Source: Ancylothrix sp. D3o (lineage in GTDB: Bacteria > Cyanobacteriota > Cyanobacteriia > Cyanobacteriales > Oscillatoriaceae). Taken from it: 64,000 nucleotides of DNA. This document shows positions 54,486 through 63,104 of the stretch, piece by piece. Within the stretch, counting starts at the first letter, position 1. The number at the start of each line of letters is the position of its first letter. The DNA lies in NCBI RefSeq assembly GCF_025370775.1, contig NZ_JAMXEX010000005.1, positions 124,001 through 188,000 on the forward strand, written 5' to 3'. The notes under the pieces are model-generated. The model was not told the DNA's origin and did not search any database. It worked only from the letters and a program-made list of their open reading frames with translations. The translations under genes were made by a program, and so were the position numbers.

Positions 54486-55910
54486 TTAGCCAAAATGTTT
54501 GATGATGGCGTCGGCAAATTCAGAACATTTGAGGGGAGGTTCCACCGGCGGTTCCATTAAACGGGCTAAATCGTAGGTAACTTCTCGGTTAGAAATGGCA
54601 TTGCCAAGACCTTTTTTAATTAAGTCGGCTGCTTCTTGCCAGCCCATATATTCTAACATCATCACACCGGAAAGAATGACGGAACCGGGGTTAATGCGGT
54701 CGAGGCCGGCGTGTTTGGGGGCGGTGCCATGTGTAGCTTCAAAAATTGCACAGCTATCGCCAATATTTGCGCCTGGGCCCATGCCTAATCCGCCGACAAT
54801 GGCGGCAGCAGCATCGGAAATATAATCGCCGTTGAGGTTCATTGTGGCGAGGATGGAATATTCCGCCGGCCTGGTTTGAATTTGTTGGAAAATGCTGTCG
54901 GCAATGCGGTCATTTACCATGACTTTTTGTTTCCATTTGCCATCGCCGTGTGTTTCCCAAATGCTGTTTAAAACGCTTTCAACTTCTTGGCAAATTTTCT
55001 CTTTTTTCTCGGTCGTAAGTGAGTCGTAACCCGGTTCAATTTCGCGGGCGTTGTCTTCTATCGAAATATCAGGATTACGTTCTTTGTTGCTTAAAATCCA
55101 TGATTCGCGTTCGGTGACGCATTGGCTGCGAAATTCTGTGGTAGCGACTTCGTAACCCCAATCTCGAAATGCACCTTCGGTGTATTTCATAATATTGCCT
55201 TTGTGAACTAATGTCACCATTTGTTTATTTTGGGGCAAACGAAGGGCGTTTAAAATGGCACTGCGGACAAGGCGTTGTGAGCCGGTTTTGCTGATAGGTT
55301 TGATGCCAATTCCTGAGTCGAGGCGTATTTGTTTATTTTTGTGTTCGGGGGAGTTGGGGATGAGGTCGTTGTTGAGGAGATTAATAATTTTGTCGCACAT
55401 TTCTGTGCCTTGTTTCCACTCAATTCCGAGATAAATATCTTCGGTATTTTCCCGATAAATAATTACGTCTAATTTTTCGGGGTTTTTGTGGGGAGAGGGG
55501 GTGCCTTTGTAGTATTTGCAGGGACGAACACAGGAATAAAGATCGAATATTTGCCGTAAGGCGACGTTGAGGGAACGGATACCGCCGCCGACGGGGGTGG
55601 TGAGGGGCCCTTTGATGGCGACGCCGTATTCTTTGATGGCGGTGAGGGTGTCTTGGGGGAGGTATTGATAGGTGCCGTATTGTTCGCAGGCTTCGTCGCC
55701 GGCGTAGACTTTAAACCAGGTGATTTTGCGTTGGCCGGTGTAGGCTTTTTCGACGGCTGCATCAAGGACTTTTTGGGCTGCGGGCCAGATGTCGATGCCG
55801 GTGCCGTCGCCGCGTATAAAGGGGATGATGGGGTTGTCGGGGACTTGAGGTTGTCCGTTTTCAAAGGTGATTTTTTGGCCGGTTGTTGGGGAAGTTAGTT
55901 TTTCGTACAT
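54486..55910 (-). CDS. icd: NADP-dependent isocitrate dehydrogenase
   Basis: Icd makes 2-oxoglutarate, the carbon skeleton for ammonium assimilation and the signal read by NtcA and PII. The 474-residue sequence has [16 protein letters not shown], the substrate-binding [53 protein letters not shown] and [19 protein letters not shown]. The size is that of the cyanobacterial enzyme. I chose Met at 55910 (MYEKLTSPT), where homologues start; the frame is open to 55958. I could not identify an NtcA box upstream. Confidence 0.96.
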   Translation of the reverse strand: MYEKLTSPTTGQKITFENGQPQVPDNPIIPFIRGDGTGIDIWPAAQKVLDAAVEKAYTGQRKITWFKVYAGDEACEQYGTYQYLPQDTLTAIKEYGVAIKGPLTTPVGGGIRSLNVALRQIFDLYSCVRPCKYYKGTPSPHKNPEKLDVIIYRENTEDIYLGIEWKQGTEMCDKIINLLNNDLIPNSPEHKNKQIRLDSGIGIKPISKTGSQRLVRSAILNALRLPQNKQMVTLVHKGNIMKYTEGAFRDWGYEVATTEFRSQCVTERESWILSNKERNPDISIEDNAREIEPGYDSLTTEKKEKICQEVESVLNSIWETHGDGKWKQKVMVNDRIADSIFQQIQTRPAEYSILATMNLNGDYISDAAAAIVGGLGMGPGANIGDSCAIFEATHGTAPKHAGLDRINPGSVILSGVMMLEYMGWQEAADLIKKGLGNAISNREVTYDLARLMEPPVEPPLKCSEFADAIIKHFG

Positions 55911-56298
55911 AGTTCTGTCTGATGAATCGTTTTTGATTTTATCGTTAGTTGGTGTCAAAAGCGAGATAGTGGTGATGATTTTTTTGTGGGGATGTTGTGG
56001 GGAGAGTTAGGGTTTTTTCTGTTAAAATTGTAACCATAAAGAAAGTTGGGCTATAAAAACAATAGATTTTAAAGGTTGTCTTTTTATAAAAGTACCGATG
56101 CTCTAATCCTTTGATACCCAGATATTATCCGACATAATCTGTTTGAGGGGTGAGGGATTTTTAACAATGCTTATAAACCCCAAAAAAGTACCTACATTAG
56201 TCCTGTTTATGATTAAATAAAATAAAAATATCTAAACCTAGTGCAAGTTAGGTTTTCTGTTCGGCTATAATAAACAAAATGTTCAGGAAATTATCACG
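55911..56298. promoter_or_regulatory. divergent spacer, icd / membrane protein
   Basis: A good -10 TATAAT stands at 56266-56271, 28 bases before the plus-strand ATG, with only a weak -35 (TGCAAG at 56242-56247). Otherwise AT-rich and featureless. Confidence 0.35.
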
Positions 56299-56769
56299 AT
56301 GGAAAACACACAAACAAAAACCGGCCTCTCTCGTAGTCAGCATCTTTGGATTGCCGGCACTCTTTGGACATTGGTAGGCACCGGCCTATTTATGATGGGT
56401 TTAGTATTTTGGTTTCATTTTCCCTATTTGGGGTTTTTAGATTCTAAGCATATTCTTGGCGGGATGGCGGCGTTGAGTGTGGGTTTAATTAAAGGCAAAT
56501 TTATTTTAGATAAAACTGCCGGCAGAGTGATTGAAAGGGTGGAGGTTTTGCAAGAACCAAATCCGTTTAAAAGCGTGTTTCAAATGTTTGGCGGTAAAAC
56601 AATTGCGCTGATTTTGGCGATGATTGGTTTGGGAGTAGTTTTGCGAATTGCTGGGGTGAGTTTTGAGGTTCGGGGGTTGGTTTATATTGCGGTGGGGATT
56701 GCTTTGTTGTGGAGTTGCCGGCGTTATTGGGTGGCTTCTTTTTCACCGGCTATACAAATAAAGGAGTAA
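56299..56769 (+). CDS. four-helix membrane protein of unknown function
   Basis: A 156-residue protein with hydrophobic helices at about 17-38, 47-64, 100-120 and 125-143. A charged loop (KFILDKTAGRVIERVEVLQE) lies in the middle. I do not recognise the family. It precedes the phosphatase gene by seven bases and is surely co-transcribed with it. Confidence 0.75.
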   Translation: MENTQTKTGLSRSQHLWIAGTLWTLVGTGLFMMGLVFWFHFPYLGFLDSKHILGGMAALSVGLIKGKFILDKTAGRVIERVEVLQEPNPFKSVFQMFGGKTIALILAMIGLGVVLRIAGVSFEVRGLVYIAVGIALLWSCRRYWVASFSPAIQIKE

Positions 56770-56776
56770 TAAGTTA

Positions 56777-57649
56777 ATGAGTGTTTTGTTAGCAGAAAAA
56801 ACTCTGGCAGAACTTGCAAAAATTGCCGGTTGGGTGGGATGGGGGGCTGGGGAGATTATTTTGGATTATTATTATGGAAGTAAGGAAAAGTTAGGGATTC
56901 AAAATAATAAGGATGGGCCGGTGACGGCTGCGGATTTGGCTGCAAATGAGTATATTTTAAAGCAGTTACGAATTGCTTGCGGTTCGCAGGAGTTTGGTTA
57001 TTTAACTGAGGAGACTTATAAACTAGAAAAAGACAAGAGTTTTTTGCCTTTACCGCAGCCTTTTGTCTGGATTATTGATCCGATTGATGGAACACGAGAT
57101 TTTATTGAACATACAGATAATTTTGCGCTGCATATTGCTTTGATTTACCAAAATAGGCCGGTGGTTTCGGTGGTGGCGTTGCCGGCTTTGGGTAAGCTTT
57201 ATTCGGCTTATTTGGGTGGGGGTACTTTTGTAGAAAACCAGGAGGGAATAGCCAGACGTTTACCAGTTTTGGATGGCAAGGGAATTGAGGCTTGTTGTTT
57301 GGTGGGAAGTCGGACGCATCGCAATGAAAGATTTAATCAATTATTGAAAAGATTTCCTTGCCAAAATCAAACTTATGTGGGAAGTATTGGCTGCAAAATG
57401 ACTTTAATTGCGGAAGGAAAGGCGGATGTTTATATTTATTTGTCGGGGAAAACGGGGGCGAAAGATTGGGATTTTGCGGCGCCAGAGTTGATTTTAACGG
57501 AGGCGGGGGGCCGGTTTTCTCATAGCAATGGGGGGCCGGTTCTTTATAATACGGGGGATGTGAGTCAGTGGGGTTGTTTGGTGGCGAGTAGTGGTAAGTT
57601 TCACGAGGATTTGTGCAGGGAGGCGGAGAAAATTTTGGCGGAATTGTAG
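56777..57649 (+). CDS. inositol monophosphatase / CysQ-family phosphatase
   Basis: A 290-residue Mg-dependent, Li-sensitive phosphatase fold. Metal ligands are in LTEET, IIDPIDGTRDFIEH and AKDWDFAAPELILTEAGG. The sequence is closer in pattern to 3'(2'),5'-bisphosphate nucleotidases (CysQ) than to classic inositol phosphatases, but the substrate cannot be fixed. It is translationally close to the upstream membrane protein gene. Confidence 0.88.
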   Translation: MSVLLAEKTLAELAKIAGWVGWGAGEIILDYYYGSKEKLGIQNNKDGPVTAADLAANEYILKQLRIACGSQEFGYLTEETYKLEKDKSFLPLPQPFVWIIDPIDGTRDFIEHTDNFALHIALIYQNRPVVSVVALPALGKLYSAYLGGGTFVENQEGIARRLPVLDGKGIEACCLVGSRTHRNERFNQLLKRFPCQNQTYVGSIGCKMTLIAEGKADVYIYLSGKTGAKDWDFAAPELILTEAGGRFSHSNGGPVLYNTGDVSQWGCLVASSGKFHEDLCREAEKILAEL

Positions 57650-57656
57650 GTTTTTT

Positions 57657-57740
57657 AACCGCAGCCTTTAGGCAGGCAGGATGCCTGCCCCACACGGATA
57701 GGGTATCTGCTACAGGCTGCTATAGGATGCGGTTTTTTTT
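57657..57740. terminator. nested hairpin element between convergent genes
   Basis: AACCGCA (57657-57663) pairs with TGCGGTT (57728-57734), followed by T-run. Inside lies a perfect hairpin GGCAGGCA/TGCCTGCC (57671-57678 with 57682-57689). It probably ends transcription of the phosphatase gene. Confidence 0.65.
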
Positions 57741-57765
57741 AACCCCCTATAATCAAGGAGATAAC

Positions 57766-58410
57766 TTATAATTTTGTGGCAATAACTGCATAAAATGGAT
57801 CTCCCCCACCCATTCCTAACATTTGCAAAAAGGCGGGAACGGTGGAAGGGCGAAATATGATTTCGGGTTGGCTAAATCCGGGGACGGATTTAAAATAATT
57901 TTTGACTAATTCAACGCGGTTTTGTTCGCTACTGTCTCGCCATGCTTGGATGGCTTTTTGATAAAACATTCGATTGGAAAAGCTGATGATGGCGATTCCA
58001 CCAGGTTTTAAAATACGGTGGATTTCGTGAAAGATGGCTTCTGGATATTGCAAATATTGTACGGAAACGCAGTTTAAAACGGCGTCAAAATCGGCATCGG
58101 GAAGGGGAAGTTTTGGGTTTTCGTTGAGGTTTTGCAGAAAATAATGATTGAGTCGCCGGTTTTTTGCGAGTTCTTCTTCATTCATTCCATGTCCTTCTAC
58201 ATGGGCAAATTCTATGTCGTCTGGTAGGTGTGATACCCAGCTACTCATCATGTCAAAAATGCGGGTGTTTGGTTTAAGACGTTCGCGGTAAAGTTCGGTG
58301 AGTTGATCAATAAAGTTTTCGTCAACATGGGTAACAAATCGCGGATCAGCATAAAATTGGGTGTCGTCGGTGTCGTCTAGCTTTGTCCGCTGCGTGGGGT
58401 TGAGGTTCAT
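57766..58410 (-). CDS. class I SAM-dependent methyltransferase
   Basis: A 214-residue protein of the Methyltransf_11 type. The region RIFDMMSSWVSHLP replaces the usual glycine-rich SAM loop, FDAVLNCVSVQYL is motif IV and EIHRILKPGGIAIISFSNRMF is motif VI. This variant loop is seen in a group of bacterial small-molecule methyltransferases. The substrate is unknown. It is the last gene of the minus-strand cluster, 12 bases after a DUF2142 gene. Confidence 0.85.
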   Translation of the reverse strand: MNLNPTQRTKLDDTDDTQFYADPRFVTHVDENFIDQLTELYRERLKPNTRIFDMMSSWVSHLPDDIEFAHVEGHGMNEEELAKNRRLNHYFLQNLNENPKLPLPDADFDAVLNCVSVQYLQYPEAIFHEIHRILKPGGIAIISFSNRMFYQKAIQAWRDSSEQNRVELVKNYFKSVPGFSQPEIIFRPSTVPAFLQMLGMGGGDPFYAVIATKL

Positions 58411-58422
58411 GGTTGTTAAGTT

Positions 58423-59859
58423 TTATTGCAAATAATATCTCTTTAATAATAGCGTAGCGGTGAGTGTGCAAGAAAAAATGACGTAACTGCTAAGGATGGT
58501 GGGCGTAATTTTGAAGTTAAATTTAATTTTTTGGTTATAAAATAGAAGCAGAAAAAGTGGGGCGAGGGGGATAAAATACCGACCTTGGATGCCTTGAATT
58601 ATTTGGGCACCTACGGGCATCCATGATAAATATAGCATGGTGGCGATGAATATGCTATTGGAAATTAGAATAATTATTAGCAGAATTTTTTGGGGTAAGG
58701 TAATAATAATGTTGGGCCGGTTGCTGTTGGTTGCTGTGGCGATTAATAGTATTCCGTAGGTTAGTAAATGAGGTTTTGGTAAGGCGGTGTCTATCCATCC
58801 CAGCCGGCCTATGAATTGTTCGAGATAGTCTTTTCCATAGGTGAAGAATGTTCGGAAATTAATCTGGAAATATTGCAGGGGATGGTTGAGAATGTAGGCT
58901 AGTTGGCCGGTGGTGGAAACGTTGGCTACTCTGAGGTTTAGGCTGGAAACGTTGAGGTGTTTTACGAGGCTATACCAGAGGAGAATCAGGCCGGTGTTTA
59001 ATAGCATAATTGTGATGAAAGTTAGCCAGTATTTTTTGGTGTTAGTAAATTTTTTGATGGGAATGAAGAGAAAGATAAATAATAGGGGAAAATATGAGCC
59101 AAGTTTGGAGAGAGAAAGTAAAATAGAGATGGCGGTGAGAAGAAATATATCGTTTTTTTGGATAGTTTTTTCTGGGTTGAGGGCTAAATTTAAAATCAGG
59201 GAAATGAGGAGGAAAGATAGACCGTTTGTGATGGCGTCGGCGGAGAGGGAGGCGGCTTGAAATAAGGACATTGGCATTAAGGCTAAGAGAAATAGCCATA
59301 TTTTGCCAAGGGGGGCTATTTTGATGGCGAAATAAATGCAGATTATCCAGATAATAAGGTTTGTTATTCTGCCGAAATATAAAAGGATGACTGGGGGGAG
59401 GTGAAAGAGTCTTCCTATGGTGATTCCGATGGCTTGGGGGAGGTAGGAAATGGGGGAATATATGGCGGAGTTGGGAAACCGAACAAAGACGCGATTTTGT
59501 GGGTTTAAGGGTATGTTTAGTTTGGCGAGGATGTTGGAGAGTTTCTGTTTTCTTTCGGGGTGATATTCGAGTTGCAGTTGGGAAGTTTGTTTGGCGGTTT
59601 TTACAAGGCTTTTGGGTAGCATTCCGCCAACGCATAGGGTGGCAGGTAGATAGGTTTCAAATTGGTGACCGTAGCAGTCTGTAATTTGTTTTTTGGCGAT
59701 AATTTCTCCTTGGGAAATTTGAAAGGAACGGTAAAAGTGTTGATATTCTGCTTCTGCTTGAAAGGGGGGTGTTATTAAAAGGAAGATTAAGCCAAAAGTT
59801 AGGGCGATGGCGACGAGGACGTTTTCGGGGAGTTTGAGGTTTGGTAAGGAAAGTTTCAT
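58423..59859 (-). CDS. DUF2142 membrane protein, copy 2
   Basis: A 478-residue protein with about 10-12 membrane helices. The N-terminal LLITPPFQAEAEYQHFYRSFQISQGEI and PNSAIYSPISYLPQAIG are DUF2142 signatures. DUF2142 proteins resemble GT-C glycosyltransferases and occur with polysaccharide genes; the acidic EAEYQH in the first loop fits a GT-C active site (inference). It is a paralogue of the next upstream gene, seven bases away. Confidence 0.88.
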   Translation of the reverse strand: MKLSLPNLKLPENVLVAIALTFGLIFLLITPPFQAEAEYQHFYRSFQISQGEIIAKKQITDCYGHQFETYLPATLCVGGMLPKSLVKTAKQTSQLQLEYHPERKQKLSNILAKLNIPLNPQNRVFVRFPNSAIYSPISYLPQAIGITIGRLFHLPPVILLYFGRITNLIIWIICIYFAIKIAPLGKIWLFLLALMPMSLFQAASLSADAITNGLSFLLISLILNLALNPEKTIQKNDIFLLTAISILLSLSKLGSYFPLLFIFLFIPIKKFTNTKKYWLTFITIMLLNTGLILLWYSLVKHLNVSSLNLRVANVSTTGQLAYILNHPLQYFQINFRTFFTYGKDYLEQFIGRLGWIDTALPKPHLLTYGILLIATATNSNRPNIIITLPQKILLIIILISNSIFIATMLYLSWMPVGAQIIQGIQGRYFIPLAPLFLLLFYNQKIKFNFKITPTILSSYVIFSCTLTATLLLKRYYLQ

Positions 59860-59866
59860 GGAGATT

Positions 59867-61282
59867 TTACCAATATCTTTTGAAGAGAATTAAGGTGGTT
59901 ATGGTAGAGGAAAAGATTGTGTAGGAAGCAAGCAGGAAGGTGGGTAGTTTGAAGGGTATTTTGATTTTTTGATTGTATAGCAATAGGAAAAAGAGGGGGG
60001 CAATGGGGATAAAATACCGGCCTTGTACGCCTTCTATGAGTTTTGCTCCTACGGGTGTCCAGGTTAGATACATGGCAAGGGCTATTAATAGGCTGTTGAA
60101 AGTTGCTATCAGGAATATGATTATTTTTTGATAGAAAGATAGCAATATTTTGCTATTCAAACTTGTGATAGCAACGAGTAAGAGAATGGTGAGATAAGAT
60201 GCTATTAAAAATGGGGGCAAAGTGGTATCTAACCAACCTAGCCGGCCTATGAATTGTTCGATGCCAAAGTTTCCGTATTTTAGAAGGGAATTTATTAGGA
60301 TAGTGGCAAATTCTATGGGGTTTTTTAAGATGGAGGCTAGTTGCAAATTTGGGGAGACTGGAGCCCCCTCATTGAGGGGTACATAAACGGTAGTTTTTAC
60401 GAGGATAGACCATGCTGCAAGAGGGGTAAAGGTTGTGGTTAAGAGTAAGGCGAAGGTTGTCCAGTATTTTTTGGGGGTTTCAAGTTTGGAAATGGGGATG
60501 ATTAAGAATAAGAAGAGGAGACTAAAATAGGCGGATTTTGAAAGTCCTAATAAGATGGATAGGATGGCTAAAGCGATAATTTGGCGGGTTTGCACAAACT
60601 TGGTTTCGGAAAAGCTAAAGTTTAAAATTGTGGCAATGAATAAAAATGATAGGCCGTTGGTGAAGGCGTCGGCGGAGAGGGAGGCTGCTTGAAATAAGGA
60701 CATGGGAGTTAAGGCTAGTAAAAAAATCAGCCATTTGTAAAAGGGGATAATTTTAATGGTTAGGTAAATTAGGGTTGTCCATGTTAAAAGGTTAGATAGC
60801 CGGCCTAAATATATTAATACAATTGCTGGCTTTTTTAAGAGTCTGCCGGTTGCCATTCCCAAGGCTTGGGGTATGTAGGGAACTGGGGAATATATGGCTG
60901 TGTTGGGAAAGGAAACAAAGCGGCGATTTTTTGGGTTTAGGCGGTAGTTTAGTAAGGGAAGAAGATCGGCTGGATCTTGTTTGTTTTCTGGCTGAAATCG
61001 TAATTCTACATTTGATGAGTTTTTTGCTGTTAAAAAAACGCCTAGGGGTAAGGTTCCTCCGACGCAAATGCTGTCGGGTTTTGTGGTTTCTCTGCCGTGA
61101 CAGTCGGTGATGTTTTTTTGGGAAATTAATGTTAGTTCGGAGATTTGATAGGAACGAAAATAATGCTGATATTCGTCGGCTACTTGAAAGGGTGGGGTGA
61201 TTAGTAGGTAGAGGCTTCCGAATATTACGGCTATTAGGGAAAAGGTTTTTTCTGGGTGTTTGAGTAGGTTGGTTTTTGGCAT
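59867..61282 (-). CDS. DUF2142 membrane protein, copy 1
   Basis: A 471-residue paralogue of the 58423 gene. Aligned blocks include LLITPPFQVADEYQHYFRSYQIS, ITDCHGRE, ICVGGTLP, PNTAIYSPVPYIPQALGMATGRL and MSLFQAASLSADAFTNGLSFL. The last, at about 200-220, is nearly identical in both. The close pair suggests tandem duplication followed by divergence. It is downstream of the GT2 gene with a 10-mer repeat between. Confidence 0.88.
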   Translation of the reverse strand: MPKTNLLKHPEKTFSLIAVIFGSLYLLITPPFQVADEYQHYFRSYQISELTLISQKNITDCHGRETTKPDSICVGGTLPLGVFLTAKNSSNVELRFQPENKQDPADLLPLLNYRLNPKNRRFVSFPNTAIYSPVPYIPQALGMATGRLLKKPAIVLIYLGRLSNLLTWTTLIYLTIKIIPFYKWLIFLLALTPMSLFQAASLSADAFTNGLSFLFIATILNFSFSETKFVQTRQIIALAILSILLGLSKSAYFSLLFLFLIIPISKLETPKKYWTTFALLLTTTFTPLAAWSILVKTTVYVPLNEGAPVSPNLQLASILKNPIEFATILINSLLKYGNFGIEQFIGRLGWLDTTLPPFLIASYLTILLLVAITSLNSKILLSFYQKIIIFLIATFNSLLIALAMYLTWTPVGAKLIEGVQGRYFIPIAPLFFLLLYNQKIKIPFKLPTFLLASYTIFSSTITTLILFKRYW

Positions 61283-61298
61283 GGTAGGTTTTTTATTT

Positions 61299-61331
61299 AA
61301 CCGCAGATAAACGCAGATGAACGCAGATGAA
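61299..61331. repeat. 10-mer ACGCAGATGA repeat
   Basis: Units ACCGCAGATA, AACGCAGATG, AACGCAGATG lie between the DUF2142 and GT2 genes. Confidence 0.85.
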
Positions 61332-61343
61332 TACTGATGTTTT

Positions 61344-62300
61344 TTAGGGTTCTAGGATTTTGTGGATGGGGATGCGGGGGATGTTTGTGACGTCGTAGTT
61401 TATGGCTGCTAGTAAGGATTGAAAGCCTAGGATGATGGGGAGGGATGCTAACATTACTGTTCCGCTTGTGGCGGGGATGTTTTTTGTTAGGCTGAGATGC
61501 CAGTTATAGATGCCAAAAATTGTACCTAGGGTGATTAGAATTATGGCGGCTATGAGTTCAACTGAACCGATGTTAAAGTCTCTTAGAAAGTAGTTATAGA
61601 AGATTCTTTTGAATATTCGTTTGATGTATTTTCCGGGGAATGTTAGGATGATTCGGCTGATTTTCATTTGGCTTTTTTCGTCTTCATATTTGGCTGCCAT
61701 TGGAAGGTCATAGACGACGGCGCGGATGGTGTTTAGTCGAAATAGCATATCGCTTTCAAAGAAATATCTTTTGTCTATTTTGTGGAGGGGAAGCATTTTT
61801 AGGACGCTGCTATGTATTGCGGTGTAGCCGTTTGTTGGGTCCATTATGTCCCAATATCCGCTGGCTATTTTGTTGATGAATGATAGGCCGGCGTTTCCTA
61901 TTAAACGCAGTTTTGGCATGGAGGTTATTAGGTCGAGGTCAAAGAATCTATTGCCTTTTACATAGTCGGCTATTCCGTTTTTTATGGGTTTGATAAATTG
62001 GGGTATTAAGGCGGGTTCCATTTGTCCGTCGCCATCGATTTTTATGATGATTTTTGCGCCGTCTGCTATGGCTTCTCGGTATCCTGAAATAACAGCGCCT
62101 CCGACTCCTTTGTTTGTGCTGTGGAAGATGATTTTTATTCGGGGGTCTTGGGTGTTTTTTTGCACATAGAGGCCGGTTTTTTCTGGGCAATCATCGTCTA
62201 TTATGTAGATGTTATGCACATCGGGGGGAATTTTAGAAAGGACTTCTAAAATGTGTTTTGTGACTCGGTAGCAGGGGATGACTACGGCGATTTTTTGCAT
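61344..62300 (-). CDS. GT2 glycosyltransferase, dolichyl/polyprenyl-phosphate sugar synthase type
   Basis: A 318-residue GT-A enzyme: VVIPCYRV, YIIDDDCPE, NKGVGGAVISGYREA and IIKIDGDGQMEP, then DPTNGYTAIHSSV. The C-terminal membrane part has two helices (about 243-265 and 277-302). It resembles polyprenyl-phosphate mannosyl/glucosyl transferases that load sugar donors for GT-C enzymes. DUF2142 proteins downstream could be the acceptors' transferases. The sugar is unknown. Confidence 0.9.
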   Translation of the reverse strand: MQKIAVVIPCYRVTKHILEVLSKIPPDVHNIYIIDDDCPEKTGLYVQKNTQDPRIKIIFHSTNKGVGGAVISGYREAIADGAKIIIKIDGDGQMEPALIPQFIKPIKNGIADYVKGNRFFDLDLITSMPKLRLIGNAGLSFINKIASGYWDIMDPTNGYTAIHSSVLKMLPLHKIDKRYFFESDMLFRLNTIRAVVYDLPMAAKYEDEKSQMKISRIILTFPGKYIKRIFKRIFYNYFLRDFNIGSVELIAAIILITLGTIFGIYNWHLSLTKNIPATSGTVMLASLPIILGFQSLLAAINYDVTNIPRIPIHKILEP

Positions 62301-62306
62301 TTATTT

Positions 62307-62340
62307 AACCGCAGATGTACGCAGATGTACGCAGATGAAT
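62307..62340. repeat. 10-mer ACGCAGATGT repeat
   Basis: Units ACCGCAGATG, TACGCAGATG, TACGCAGATG lie between the GT2 and methyltransferase genes. The T at the first position of two units distinguishes this copy. Confidence 0.85.
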
Positions 62341-62357
62341 AGGATGGTTTTTTGGGT

Positions 62358-63011
62358 TTATTTGTTTGGTTTCCAAGCGGTGACAAGAAAGAGGGGAAAT
62401 AGGTTGAAGTATAGGGGGACGAATGTGCGGCGTGTTGGTTTGAAGCCGTTGGCTTTTAGGTAGGTTTCTACTTGGTAGCCGGTGTGGTAATGATCTTCGG
62501 GTTTTGTGATGTTAAATATTTTACGCAATAAGACGTAAACCCAGTTTTCTGTGGGGAGGGATGTTAGTAATATTCCGTCGGGTTTTAACCACCGACTTAA
62601 GGCTGTCACCGGCACTGATAAGTCCTGAAAATGCTCTAAGACGTCGGCTGCTATAATTACATCAAAAAACTCATCGGGAATTTCGGCAATGGCTATATCT
62701 TGTTTGATAATTTTGACGTTTGGCAGTTGATATTTCTCTACGACTTGTTTGGCTTCGCTGTCTTCTAAGTCGAGAAAAAATACGCGGTTAAATATTTGGG
62801 TGAGGGTGGGTAAGAATACTCCACCACCACCCCCAAAGTCTAGGCAGTTATCTTTGGCTACCGGCAATTTTTTGAGGTGATGATGAATCATTTTTAATCG
62901 CATCCAAAATACCTCGCGCACCGGCCAGTAATTTGAGTAATATAAGGTAGGGACTCGATCTGAGTCGGTGGCGATATGGCGGAGAAAGTTGCGCTCTATT
63001 TCCAGAAACAT
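62358..63011 (-). CDS. class I SAM-dependent methyltransferase
   Basis: A 217-residue enzyme. Motif I is CLDFGGGGGVFLPTL (five Gly), acidic FLDLED, FDVIIAADVLEHFQ and LKPDGILLTSLPTENW. The terminal part has hydrophobic stretches (VYVLLRKIF, LFPLFLVTAW) that may contact the membrane. Its neighbourhood points to modification of a sugar or lipid carrier. The start MFLEIERN is the frame's only early ATG. Confidence 0.87.
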   Translation of the reverse strand: MFLEIERNFLRHIATDSDRVPTLYYSNYWPVREVFWMRLKMIHHHLKKLPVAKDNCLDFGGGGGVFLPTLTQIFNRVFFLDLEDSEAKQVVEKYQLPNVKIIKQDIAIAEIPDEFFDVIIAADVLEHFQDLSVPVTALSRWLKPDGILLTSLPTENWVYVLLRKIFNITKPEDHYHTGYQVETYLKANGFKPTRRTFVPLYFNLFPLFLVTAWKPNK

Positions 63012-63104
63012 AAAACGGGCCGGTGGTTGTTGAACTTTGTTAGATAAGTTTTCAGCAGTTTACCATGTTTGCCGGCCTTTTTCTCGATGCACAAGACAAG
63101 TTTT